Notes under the pieces: model-generated
What the model was told of the DNA's origin: nothing
Databases searched by the model: none
The model's input: only the letters and a program-made list of their open reading frames with translations
Position numbers and translations under genes: made by a program
In this document: positions 29,259 to 37,680 of the stretch, in pieces
Numbering within the stretch: the stretch's first letter is position 1
How the letters are laid out: the number at the start of each line of letters is the position of its first letter
Assembly (NCBI RefSeq): GCF_963676475.1
Contig: NZ_OY781106.1
Span: 868,001 to 932,000 of the forward strand
Reading direction: 5' to 3'
From: an uncultured Celeribacter sp.
GTDB lineage: Bacteria; Pseudomonadota; Alphaproteobacteria; Rhodobacterales; Rhodobacteraceae
Length of the DNA stretch: 64,000 nt

Positions 29259-29294
29259 AAAATGCGCCAAGCTCCTCAGCTTTCGGCGCATTTT
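29259..29294 (+). terminator. Terminator of the pho/pst cluster
   Basis: AAAATGCGCC and GGCGCATTTT form the stem 19 bases after the phoB stop, ending in a T run. Confidence 0.88.
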
Positions 29295-29348
29295 CGCATT
29301 TCCATAAGTGAGTGGCGCACCACGGCTTGCCGAGCTCTTGAAATATAT

Positions 29349-29365
29349 GCTCAAATCATTTGAGC
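29349..29365. promoter_or_regulatory. 17-bp palindromic operator before the GntR gene
   Basis: GCTCAAAT-C-ATTTGAGC, a perfect palindrome 20 bases before the GntR start. The TCAA/TTGA half-sites recur at the divergent-acting operon promoter near 34334, so it is probably the regulator's own operator. Confidence 0.65.
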
Positions 29366-29384
29366 AAATTTTCAGAGGGCGCAT

Positions 29385-30050
29385 ATGTCAGAAATTTTCA
29401 CCAAGGAACCGGCGCATCTGCGGACCTATCGCGGCATTCGGGATTTGATCCTCTCGGGAGATCTGGTGCCGGGGGAGCCGGTGACGATCCAGGGTCTGAC
29501 TGATCGTCTCGACGCGGGCATGACCCCAGTGCGCGAGGCGATCAGGCGGCTGACCTCCGAAGGCGCCTTGGTGTTTCACGGCAACCGCCGCGTGACCGTG
29601 CCGGTGTTGAGCCTCTCGGAGGTGGATGAGCTGATCTTTGCCCGTCTGGCTTTGGAACCCGAACTTGCAAAACGCGGGGCGGAGCAGATGAGCGAGGCGG
29701 AGATCGCAGCGCTCACTCTGGTGGACGGCGAGATCGACGAGGCCATGCGCAAGGGCGACATGCGCGGTTACATGATCCACAACCACCGCTTTCACATGCT
29801 GCTCTACCGCGCCGCCCATACCGATGTCATCGGCCCCATGGTCGACACGCTTTGGCTCCGTTCCGGCCCTGCGCTTCGGGTGATGTGCACACGGTTCGGC
29901 TCGCAAAACCTGCCCGACATGCATCAGGTCGCGATCAAGGCGCTGCGCGCGGGCGACGGTGACGGCGTGGCCGAGGCCATCCGTCGCGACATCCTGCAAG
30001 GCATGGAAAACATCCGCGCCATCGTCGCCGAAGGCGCGGAAGACGCGTAA
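29385..30050 (+). CDS. GntR-family regulator (FadR/FCD type)
   Basis: A 221-residue transcription factor. The N-terminal winged helix (residues 10-75) holds LVPGEPVTIQGLTDRLDAGMTPVREAIRRL. The C-terminal helical FCD ligand domain has metal-ligand-like residues in HNHRFHMLLYRAAH. It ends 2 bases before the convergent stop of the ALDH gene. Together with the palindromes this suggests it controls the amine-catabolism genes behind it; the ligand is unknown. Confidence 0.9.
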   Translation: MSEIFTKEPAHLRTYRGIRDLILSGDLVPGEPVTIQGLTDRLDAGMTPVREAIRRLTSEGALVFHGNRRVTVPVLSLSEVDELIFARLALEPELAKRGAEQMSEAEIAALTLVDGEIDEAMRKGDMRGYMIHNHRFHMLLYRAAHTDVIGPMVDTLWLRSGPALRVMCTRFGSQNLPDMHQVAIKALRAGDGDGVAEAIRRDILQGMENIRAIVAEGAEDA

Positions 30051-30052
30051 AC

Positions 30053-31492
30053 TTAAACCGAGATCGCTTTGATTTCGCAGAAATCTTCGATGCCGTATTG
30101 CCCGCCTTCGCGGCCATTGCCCGACAGCTTATAGCCGCCAAACGGCGAGCCGTAGGAAATATCCGAGCCGTTCAAATGCACCATGCCCGCGCGAATGTCC
30201 CGCGCCATGGCGAGGCCACGGGCTTTGCTTTCCTCTGAGGCGCCGGTCTGGATATAGGCGGCGAGGCCGTAGGGCGTGTCATTGGCGATGTGCACCGCGT
30301 CTTCGTCGTCCTGATAGGAGATCATCACCAGAACCGGGCCAAAGACCTCTTCCTGCGCGATGCGCATGTCGTTGGTCACATCGCCAAACACCGTCGGGCG
30401 CACGAAATAGCCGCGATTGAAGCCCTCGGGCCGCCCGAGACCGCCCGCCACCAGCCGCGCACCGTCTTCGATGCCGGCCTGAATGAGGCTCTGCACCCGG
30501 TCGTATTGCATCTGCGACACCAGCGGGCCGATGTGGTTGCCGGTCTGCGACGGCAGGCCGACCTCGGTGGCTTCTGCCACCTCCTTGGCGATCTCCATCG
30601 CGGTCTCGTAATGGCTTTCCGGGATCAGCATCCGCGTCGGCGCGTTGCAGCTTTGCCCGGTGTTTTGGAAGCAATGCCGCACGCCGCGTTTCACCGCCTC
30701 CTCGAAATCGCAATCGTCCAACAGCACGTTCGGGGATTTGCCGCCCAGCTCCAGCGTCACGCGTTTGACCGTGGGGGCGGCGGCTTTGGAAATCTCGATA
30801 CCTGCGCGGGTGGAACCGGTGAAGGAGACCATGGCCACATCAGGGTGAGACGAAATCGCGGCCCCCACGCCCGGACCGTCGCCATTCACAAGATTGAACA
30901 CGCCCTTCGGCACGCCCGCCTCATGCAGAATCTCGGCGTACAAAAGCGCGTTCATCGGGGTCAGTTCCGAGGGTTTCAACACCATGGTGCAGCCTGCGGC
31001 CAGCGCCGGGATGACCTTCAACGCGATCTGGTTGATCGGCCAGTTCCACGGCGTGATAAAGCCACAGACCCCGATGGCCTCATGCACGATGAGATCGCCG
31101 GGGCCGTTTTCGTGCTCGAAATCAAAGGCTTCAAGCGCCTTCACCACACCGTCCAGATGACCGATGCCGACGGCGGCCTGCGCCCGGTCGGACAGAGAAA
31201 TCGGCGCGCCCATTTCTTCGGTGATCAGCGCGGACATTTCATCGTAACGGCTCTGATAGACCTCGCGGATCGAGGCCAAAAGATCGAGGCGCTCGGCCTT
31301 TGTGGTGCGCGAAAATGACGGGAAGGCGGCTTTGGCGGCCGCCACGGCGGCATCGACATCCGCAGCCGTGCCCATGGCCACCTGGGCAAAGACCTCTTCG
31401 CTGGCCGGATTGATCACGTCCATCATGGTCTCACCCAGCGGTTTGACCCATTCCCCGTTGATATAGAACCGATCGGTTTTCAACTCCGTCAT
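30053..31492 (-). CDS. NAD(P)-dependent aldehyde dehydrogenase
   Basis: A 479-residue ALDH-superfamily enzyme. Cofactor-binding ITPWNWPINQIALK, catalytic glutamate in VTLELGGKSPN and catalytic cysteine in QNTGQSCNAPTRM are all present, as is the late EEVFGPVLV. With the FAD oxidase and aminotransferase upstream it fits oxidation of an amino-aldehyde, for example from putrescine (PuuC-like). The ATG at 31492 (MTELKTDRFYINGEW) is chosen; the longer frame runs into the oxidase gene. Confidence 0.92.
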   Translation of the reverse strand: MTELKTDRFYINGEWVKPLGETMMDVINPASEEVFAQVAMGTAADVDAAVAAAKAAFPSFSRTTKAERLDLLASIREVYQSRYDEMSALITEEMGAPISLSDRAQAAVGIGHLDGVVKALEAFDFEHENGPGDLIVHEAIGVCGFITPWNWPINQIALKVIPALAAGCTMVLKPSELTPMNALLYAEILHEAGVPKGVFNLVNGDGPGVGAAISSHPDVAMVSFTGSTRAGIEISKAAAPTVKRVTLELGGKSPNVLLDDCDFEEAVKRGVRHCFQNTGQSCNAPTRMLIPESHYETAMEIAKEVAEATEVGLPSQTGNHIGPLVSQMQYDRVQSLIQAGIEDGARLVAGGLGRPEGFNRGYFVRPTVFGDVTNDMRIAQEEVFGPVLVMISYQDDEDAVHIANDTPYGLAAYIQTGASEESKARGLAMARDIRAGMVHLNGSDISYGSPFGGYKLSGNGREGGQYGIEDFCEIKAISV

Positions 31493-31512
31493 GCCTGTTA
31501 TCCTTTTGAAAC

Positions 31513-32814
31513 TTATAACCTGTCGCGCAAAGCATACCACGTCATCGCCAGCGCCAGAAGCGGCGTCCGAAGCTTTGGCCCACCGGGAAAGCGCGGGCTC
31601 GGCAGCGATTGCATGAGATCGAACCGCGCGGCGTGGCCCTCGACCGCCTCCGCCGCGATTTGCCCGGCGAGTGTGGCCAAAGCGACGCCCTGACCGGAGA
31701 AGCCGGCGATGGACATCGCATTCGGGCCGAGACGCGCGAAATGCGGCAGGCGGGACATGGTGATGCCCAGCGTGCCGCCCCAAGCGTAGTCCAGTTTGGC
31801 GTCTTTCAGTTCCGGGTAAACGCCCAACATCGGTGCACGCACCTTGGCGCGCAGGTCACTGGGGAACTTATAGCCGTAACTTTCACCACCGCCGAAAATC
31901 ATCCGGTTGTCCGGCGACATACGGTAGTAATTGATCACAAACCGACTGTCCGCAACGGCATGGCGGTTCGGGATCAGTCGCGCCGCGAGATCGGAGGGCA
32001 GGGGTTCCGTGACGGCGATGAAATTGTTGATCGGCATGACGTGATGCGCGACGTCGGGCTCAATATTGTTGTGATAGCCATTGAGCGCGAGGATCAGGTG
32101 ATCGGCCTCCACCACGGCCTGATCGGTGTGGACGCGCGGTTTGGCTTTGGTTTCTATTTTGGTCACGCGCGACAGCTCATGGATGCGCACACCGGCGGCC
32201 TCGGCCAGGCGTGCAATCGCAAAGGCATAGCGCAGCGGGTGCAGGTGGCCGGAACCCATATCCAACGTGCCGGAGTGGTAATCCTCAGACCCGGTCTCAT
32301 GTCGCACGGCGTCGCGGTCGAGGTATCGAATTTTGTCGTAGCCGTAGACCTTTTGCATATGATCGACATGCTTTTGCGAATGGCCAGAAAACCGGGCCCG
32401 GTGATTGGCGTGGATCACGCCATCACGCCAGTCGCAATCATCCCCGCTCTCGGACAGGATCGCTTTGACCAGATCGACAGCCTCGGCGCCCAGATCCCAG
32501 AGCATCCGCGCGTCATCCATGCTGACGTGGGTTTCCAACTCGTCCTGTTCGAGCCGCTGGCCCATTGACACCTGACCGCCATTGCGCCCGGAGGCGCCGG
32601 AGCCGACGCGCGAGGCCTCCAAAAGCACCACGTCCAATCCCCGCCGCGCCATATGGAGCGCCGCCGACAGGCCCGCATAGCCGCCGCCGACGACGCAGAC
32701 ATCGGCCTTCACCGTGCCGGTGGCAGCCGGGTAGGGGCCGGGGGCGGTAGCCGTGGCGGCATACCACGATTGCGCGTGGTCGCCGGGTCGGTCGTTGATG
32801 GTCAGGATGTCCAT
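31513..32814 (-). CDS. FAD-dependent amine oxidoreductase (PuuB/DAO family)
   Basis: A 433-residue D-amino-acid-oxidase-like flavoenzyme. The dinucleotide-binding motif VVGGGYAGLSAALHMARRG is at about residues 40-60, and the C-terminal FAD site GFSGQGVALATLAGQ is clear. It is closest in kind to gamma-glutamylputrescine oxidase PuuB. It lies 20 bases before the ALDH gene and 4 bases after the aminotransferase, so one transcript is likely. Confidence 0.88.
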   Translation of the reverse strand: MDILTINDRPGDHAQSWYAATATAPGPYPAATGTVKADVCVVGGGYAGLSAALHMARRGLDVVLLEASRVGSGASGRNGGQVSMGQRLEQDELETHVSMDDARMLWDLGAEAVDLVKAILSESGDDCDWRDGVIHANHRARFSGHSQKHVDHMQKVYGYDKIRYLDRDAVRHETGSEDYHSGTLDMGSGHLHPLRYAFAIARLAEAAGVRIHELSRVTKIETKAKPRVHTDQAVVEADHLILALNGYHNNIEPDVAHHVMPINNFIAVTEPLPSDLAARLIPNRHAVADSRFVINYYRMSPDNRMIFGGGESYGYKFPSDLRAKVRAPMLGVYPELKDAKLDYAWGGTLGITMSRLPHFARLGPNAMSIAGFSGQGVALATLAGQIAAEAVEGHAARFDLMQSLPSPRFPGGPKLRTPLLALAMTWYALRDRL

Positions 32815-32818
32815 GAGA

Positions 32819-34201
32819 TCAAACGTTTAGCCCCTCCGCCTCAATCCGCTCCAACGCCTCGTCGAGAGATTTGCGGGCACGTTCGATCAGGATGTCGACC
32901 TCTGCTTTGGTGATGGTCAGGGGCGGGGAGATGATCATCCGGTCGCCCACATGGCGCATCACCAGATTGTTGGCAAAACAGCGCTCGCGACAGATATAGC
33001 CGACGGTGCCCGCATCCGCCTTGAACTTCGCCCGCGTCGCCTTGTTCGGCGTCAAGGCGATGGAGCCCATGAGGCCGACGATCTTAGCCTCGCCGACCAT
33101 CGGATGATCGACCAGCGCTTCCCATTTTTCCTTGAGGTAGGGTGCGATCTCTTGGCCGGCACGGGTGACGATGCCTTCCTCTTCGAGCAAGCGAATGTTT
33201 TCCAAGGCCACGGCACAGGCCACCGGATGGCCCGCATAGGTGTAGCCATGGGCGAATTCGCTGCCGTTGATCACAGAGGCGATCTCGTCAGAGACGATGG
33301 AGGCGCCGAGAGGAATGTAGCCCGACGTGATGCCCTTGGCACAGGTCATGATGTCGGGCGTGATGCCCATGGTCTCGGAGCCGAACCAATTGCCGGTGCG
33401 GCCAAAGCCGGTGATGACCTCGTCGACGATCAAAAGAATGCCGTATTTCTCGAGGATGCGGTTGATTTCCGGCCAGTAGGTTTCCGGCGGCACGATGACG
33501 CCACCGGCGCCTTGTACCGGCTCCGCGATAAAGGCGGCGACGGTTTCGGGGCCAAGTTCGAGGATTTTCGCCTCAAGTGCCTGTGCGCGTTGAAGGCCGA
33601 ACTCTTCGGGGCTCAGATCGCCGCCTTCGGACCACCAATCCGGCTGGTCAATGTGGTGAATGCCGGGGATGGGCAGGCCGCCTTGCGCGTGGATGCCCTT
33701 CATCCCCCCCAGCGAGCCGCCGCCCATGGTGGAGCCGTGATAGCCATTCCAGCGCGAGATCACGTTGAAGCGCTCCGGCTGGCCTTTCAGCTCCCAGTAA
33801 TGCCGCACCATCCGCAGGTTGGTGTCGTTGGAATCCGAGCCCGAGCCGTTGAAGAACACATGGTTCAGATCACCCGGCGCAATTTCGGCGAGTTTCTTGG
33901 CCAGCATGATCGCAGGCACCGTCGAGGTTTGGAAAAACGTATTGTAATAGGGCAGTTGCTTCATCTGACGCGCCGCCGCCTCGGCCAGCTCGTCGCGTCC
34001 GTAGCCGATGTTCACACACCACAGACCGGCCATGGCATCGAGAATTTCCTCGCCCTCGCTGTCGGTCAGCCAGACACCCGTTGCCTTGGTGATGATCCGC
34101 GCGCCTTTCTTCGCCAATTCATCGCCGTCGGTGAACGGGTGCATGTGGTGGGCGGCGTCGAGCGCTTGCAATTCGGCGGTGGGCAGGTGGTTGTCGCTCA
34201 T
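32819..34201 (-). CDS. Class III PLP aminotransferase (putrescine/omega-amino acid type)
   Basis: A 460-residue aminotransferase, fold type I. The PLP site has FNGSGSDSNDTNLRM, the aspartate in LLIVDEVITGFGRTG and the Schiff-base lysine in CAKGITSGYIPLGA. Such enzymes transfer amino groups from putrescine, beta-alanine or similar amines to pyruvate or 2-oxoglutarate. The start at 34201 (MSDNHLPTAELQ) is preferred over an upstream one. First gene of the amine operon. Confidence 0.9.
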   Translation of the reverse strand: MSDNHLPTAELQALDAAHHMHPFTDGDELAKKGARIITKATGVWLTDSEGEEILDAMAGLWCVNIGYGRDELAEAAARQMKQLPYYNTFFQTSTVPAIMLAKKLAEIAPGDLNHVFFNGSGSDSNDTNLRMVRHYWELKGQPERFNVISRWNGYHGSTMGGGSLGGMKGIHAQGGLPIPGIHHIDQPDWWSEGGDLSPEEFGLQRAQALEAKILELGPETVAAFIAEPVQGAGGVIVPPETYWPEINRILEKYGILLIVDEVITGFGRTGNWFGSETMGITPDIMTCAKGITSGYIPLGASIVSDEIASVINGSEFAHGYTYAGHPVACAVALENIRLLEEEGIVTRAGQEIAPYLKEKWEALVDHPMVGEAKIVGLMGSIALTPNKATRAKFKADAGTVGYICRERCFANNLVMRHVGDRMIISPPLTITKAEVDILIERARKSLDEALERIEAEGLNV

Positions 34202-34324
34202 GCGTCTGGTCCTTATGCCATCTGGTCGCCGGGGCCCTCGTAAGAGCAGTATAGGAAGGTTGGCGAGATGGGTGAATCTGTGTGGATGATCGGAGGCAAA
34301 ACTCCGGGAAGGGTGCTGTTTCAA

Positions 34325-34353
34325 AAAATATGATCAAATTATTGACAGGTCAA
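34325..34353 (-). promoter_or_regulatory. Promoter with GntR-like operator before the amine operon
   Basis: On the minus strand a -35 TTGACC (34353-34348), a 17-base spacer and a -10 TATTTT (34330-34325) are seen. Inside the spacer is TCAA-ATTA-TTGA (34334-34345), close to the TCAA/TTGA half-sites of the palindrome before the GntR gene. This position fits repression. The leader to the start codon is about 120 bases. Confidence 0.6.
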
Positions 34354-34439
34354 GAGAGCGTCCCATCGCAAGACGGCAAGAGGCACCTGACGTTTTCGCA
34401 AATGCGGGTGAGGTGAGATCGGCGTTTGTGTCAGAAGAC

Positions 34440-35228
34440 TTAGGACGCGCGTGACATCGCGTTGATTGCGCGCACCAGTTTCTCAAGGTCCGCTTCATAG
34501 AACCCCGCCGCATTGATGCAATTGGTCTCAAGCATTCTGAGCCCCTCAAAGGTGCGACAGATGTCGATGACATAGGCGGGTGCGTCATCTGGATTGACCG
34601 CGACAAGCCTCTCGACAAAGGCCATGGCGTCAGGGTCGATCTCATGACGATAGGTGACACGGGCGCCCTCTTTGTAGAGCGAGTAGGTCACGATCCGATC
34701 CTCTACGACCCAAATCCGCCATTCGCGCTCAATGCGCGCGGGCGGCGTCAACATCAGTTCGGTATCGAGTCGAAGCGATCCGCGCGGGATGTCGCCCGGA
34801 TCAATCGCCAAAACCCTCTGCGCGAGCGCCCTGATCTCGGCGGCGGATTTCACCGTTCCGGGCTGTTCCTTGCTGTCGGCCACGGGGCGGAGAAACCAGT
34901 CTGTGCCATCGTCGGGCAGGCGCTCGGGAATGTCACTCAACGTCAAAAAAAGCGCATCGGCACCATTCAAAAGATAAGGGTGCCAGGCGGTTTGATGCAC
35001 GAATGGGGCAATGCGAAACACGCCGGGTTTCAGCCCTTTGGCCTGAGCGTATTTCCACATCGTATAAGCCCCGAACAGGACAACGGCGTTCGGGTCCGCG
35101 ATCTCAGGGGCCGGGGTTAAATCCCCGACAAATGGCACGATCTTGTGCCAGCTGTACGCCATGTCGAGCGCGTCAAGAGCCGCCGCAAGTTTGCGGGTGT
35201 CTTCGAAATCCTGAAGAATCTACTGCAT
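34440..35228 (-). pseudogene. R2K-type ATP-grasp protein with an early amber codon
   Basis: An ATP-grasp-like protein resembling the R2K group (formerly DUF4343). Reading from ATG at 35228 gives M-Q-stop, then the same frame continues ILQDFEDTRKLAAALDALD and MAYSWHKIVPFVGDLTP. The TAG at 35222-35220 would be TGG (Trp) with one change. The C-terminal half has IEREWRIWVVEDRIVTYSLY and EGLRMLETNCINAAGFYE, as in ATP-grasp metal and ATP sites. Either the gene is freshly inactivated, or translation starts at the ATG at 35162, giving a 240-residue form lacking about 20 residues. Confidence 0.7.
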
Positions 35229-35254
35229 CCGTTCATTCCCTAACGGCGCATGAT

Positions 35255-35288
35255 CCCCGTAGGAACTTGGGGCCCCGTAGGAACTTGG
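35255..35288. repeat. Tandem direct repeat, 16 bp unit
   Basis: CCCCGTAGGAACTTGG occurs at 35255-35270 and again at 35273-35288, an 18-base step, between the ATP-grasp gene and the entericidin-like gene. Replication slippage or a paired binding site are both possible. Confidence 0.7.
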
Positions 35289-35306
35289 AGACTTGGCGCC
35301 CTAAAC

Positions 35307-35435
35307 TCAGAACCAGCCCTGAACCGTGCGCGAGGCGCCGGTTATGTCTTCGCCGACACCTGCGACGGTGCCGCAGGCGGTCAGAGTGGAGGTGAGTGTG
35401 AGGGTGAGGAGGAGGGCGACTGCTGCTTTTTTCAT
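35307..35435 (-). CDS. Entericidin A/B-family small lipoprotein
   Basis: A 42-residue protein below usual gene-calling limits. MKKAAVALLLTLTLTSTL is the signal, TAC the lipobox cysteine (Cys21), followed by GTVAGVGEDITGAS, the entericidin hallmark. The family are small outer-membrane lipoproteins, in E. coli an antidote/toxin pair; in alphaproteobacteria usually a single copy of unclear role. An ATG two codons upstream (35441) is an alternative start. Confidence 0.82.
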   Translation of the reverse strand: MKKAAVALLLTLTLTSTLTACGTVAGVGEDITGASRTVQGWF

Positions 35436-35481
35436 GATCATTTTTCCCATTTCTCTAAAGGGTATTCGTCCCACGTTGGGG

Positions 35482-37299
35482 TCATTCTTCCCAGTACCAG
35501 GTCATTTCCCGCCACATGATCCAATCGCCGTACAAAGGCAAGGGCTCAGGATAATGCAGCTCCTTCACATGCGCGTTAAAGCTTTCGTTCCAGGCATAAA
35601 GCGGGATGGCGTAGCGGCCTGCGGTCAACAGACGGTCAAGCGCGCGGGTGGCGGCGAGGCTGTCTTCGCGGTCGCTGGCGTCGAGCATTTTGGCGATCAT
35701 CGCGTCCACCACAGGGTCCTTGACGCCCGCGATGTTGCGCGAGCCGGGTTGATCGGCGGCGGCCTGACCGAAATAGGCGTATTGTTCGTTGCCGGGGCTG
35801 AGCGAGGTGCCGTAGCGCACCGGCGTCATGCCGAAATCGAAGTTGCCTGTGCGCTGGATATATTGCGGTTTGTCGACCACGGAAATCTTCGGCTGGATGC
35901 CCAACTGGTTGAGCATCTGCGTGTAAGTGTCGATGATGGATTGGTTTTCATCGTCGCCCACCATGAGCAAGATTTCAAAGGTGAAAAGCTGGCCGTCGGC
36001 GTTCTTCATCTGGCCATTGTCGATGGTCCAGCCCGCCTCTTCCATCAGCCCAAGCGCGCGGCGCATCGCGCCCCGATCCAACTCGCGGCCCGAAGTTTCG
36101 GGCAGGGCGTAGCCTTCCATCACGCCGGGGAGCAGATCGTCCTGATAGGGCTCCAACAGCTCTTTGACGCGGCCGTCAGCCGGGCCGGGACGCATGCCCA
36201 GAGGCGAGTTGGAGAAGTAAGACGTGATGCGGCTTTGCTGGCTCTCGGTCTGGGCCTCGTTGATATAGTTAAAATTGAACGCCTCGATCATCGCTTGCCG
36301 GACGCGCCAGTCGGCAAATTGCGGCAGGCGGGTGTTCATCGCAAATCCTGTCATGCCGGTCGGGCGCTGGTGCGGAATTTCAGATTTCACCACATCTCCG
36401 CGGGTGACCGCAGGAAAATCGTATTGGTCCTGCCACAGCTGCACGTTGAATTCGCGGTGTGCGTTCAACTCTCCGGCTTTGAAAGCCTCGATCACCAGAG
36501 ACGGATCGGCGAAGAATTCGAAACGGATGGTGTCGAAATTCGCCTGTCCCTGCATGACGGGCAGGTCCTTGCCCCAATAGTCGGGATTACGGGTCATTTC
36601 GATAAACATGCCCGGATTGGCGTCGGTCACCGTGTAGGGCGCGGAGGTCACCGGGATCTGGTCCATGCCCGATTTGGTGAACGCCTTGTCGTCCCAATAG
36701 GCTTTTTTCAGGATCGGACGGGTGGCCACCAAAAGCGCCAATTCGCGGTTTTCCGTGGTGAAGGTGAATTTCACGGATCTGTCGCCGGTCTGCTCGACGC
36801 TGTCAATCTGGCTCCAGAGCGAGGCGTAACGCCCATGGCCCTCGGTGCCAAGCGTCTCGAAGGACCACATGACATCCTCGACCGTCACCGGCGTGCCGTC
36901 GGAAAACTTCGCCTCGGGGCGCAGGGTAAACTCGACCCAAGTGCGATCCTCATCCGTCTCGACGGTTTCGCACAAAAGACAATAGAGCGAGAAGGGTTCG
37001 GAATAGGCCTGCATCATCAGGCTCTCAGCCATCATGTAGCGCAGCTGCCAGGGCACATTGCCTTTCTCGATGAAAGGGTTGAGGCTGTCGAAAGTGCCGC
37101 CTTCGCCGGTGACGATCTTGCCGCCCTTGGGCGCGTCGGCGCGGACATAGGGCAGGGCGGCGAAATCGGCGGGAAGCTCCGGCGCGCCATACATAGCCAA
37201 CCCATGCGAGGGGTCGGCAAATGCTGCGGTGCTCACAACTGTGGTGAGGGTCAGCGCGGCTGTGCCGGTTCTGACCAAATGAAGATATTGCTGCGCCAT
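35482..37299 (-). CDS. Peptide-type ABC substrate-binding protein (YejA-like)
   Basis: Periplasmic type II binding protein (SBP family 5) of 605 residues with a signal peptide ending near STAAFAD. It contains GGTFDSLNPFIEKG, the family signature FTLRPEAKFSDGTPVTVEDVMWSFE and DWRVRQAMIEAFNFNYINE. Its opening HGLAMYGAPELPADFAALPYV is typical of the YejA branch. No permease or ATPase gene is beside it, so it must work with a distant transporter or as an orphan. Confidence 0.9.
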   Translation of the reverse strand: MAQQYLHLVRTGTAALTLTTVVSTAAFADPSHGLAMYGAPELPADFAALPYVRADAPKGGKIVTGEGGTFDSLNPFIEKGNVPWQLRYMMAESLMMQAYSEPFSLYCLLCETVETDEDRTWVEFTLRPEAKFSDGTPVTVEDVMWSFETLGTEGHGRYASLWSQIDSVEQTGDRSVKFTFTTENRELALLVATRPILKKAYWDDKAFTKSGMDQIPVTSAPYTVTDANPGMFIEMTRNPDYWGKDLPVMQGQANFDTIRFEFFADPSLVIEAFKAGELNAHREFNVQLWQDQYDFPAVTRGDVVKSEIPHQRPTGMTGFAMNTRLPQFADWRVRQAMIEAFNFNYINEAQTESQQSRITSYFSNSPLGMRPGPADGRVKELLEPYQDDLLPGVMEGYALPETSGRELDRGAMRRALGLMEEAGWTIDNGQMKNADGQLFTFEILLMVGDDENQSIIDTYTQMLNQLGIQPKISVVDKPQYIQRTGNFDFGMTPVRYGTSLSPGNEQYAYFGQAAADQPGSRNIAGVKDPVVDAMIAKMLDASDREDSLAATRALDRLLTAGRYAIPLYAWNESFNAHVKELHYPEPLPLYGDWIMWREMTWYWEE

Positions 37300-37372
37300 A
37301 GGTGACGGCCTCCGCCCATTTTGTTGTTGTGCACCAAACTATGCCGCCGCGAATGTGTTTTCAAACTTTTAG

Positions 37373-37402
37373 CTTGGAGTGCGGCGTGGAACCGCGTATA
37401 AA
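37373..37402 (+). promoter_or_regulatory. Promoter of candidate small RNA
   Basis: CTTGGA (37373-37378), an 18-base spacer and TATAAA (37397-37402). No protein gene follows before a strong terminator. Confidence 0.5.
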
Positions 37403-37408
37403 GAAGTC

Positions 37409-37484
37409 ACTGCTCGATAGGTTTCTTGCCTGTATGAAACCTGCCTCAATAACTCAGCGCCCGCCTCGTGCGGGCGTTTTTTTT
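37409..37484 (+). ncRNA. Candidate small RNA with two hairpins
   Basis: A short unit of about 76 bases bounded by the promoter above and a strong terminator. Hairpin one pairs AGGTTTC (37419-37425) with GAAACCT (37436-37442), exposing the 10-base loop TTGCCTGTAT. Hairpin two is the terminator. No open frame with a ribosome site exists inside, and no upstream plus-strand gene needs this terminator, since the binding-protein gene runs the other way. No known RNA family is recognised. Confidence 0.55.
37458..37484 (+). terminator. Strong rho-independent terminator of the candidate sRNA
   Basis: CGCCCGC and GCGGGCG pair around a 5-base loop, followed by eight T. Faces plus. Confidence 0.92.
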
Positions 37485-37680
37485 GGTTCAAAATCGGCTG
37501 TATTTCCAAGCGGGCTTGGCCAAAAGCGCCTTTTGATCGGGCAGATAAAAATCTTTCATCGCAGCGTCTTCCCGCAAAAATCTCGCCGAATTGACCGATT
37601 CTCATCAGGTTACGGCGATTCTCCCCTTTGCTTTGCAGCTGCAGCACCTACAGTTAAACGCAAAGAGATTGGAGGCACTT

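Noticed and set aside
35307..35435. Toxin-antitoxin pair at the entericidin-like gene
   Set aside because: Only one entericidin-like frame is visible; no second partner gene is present.
35326..37305. 659-residue plus-strand frame opposite the peptide-binding protein
   Set aside because: High-GC antisense shadow rich in H, R and G; the minus strand has a signal peptide and SBP family 5 motifs.
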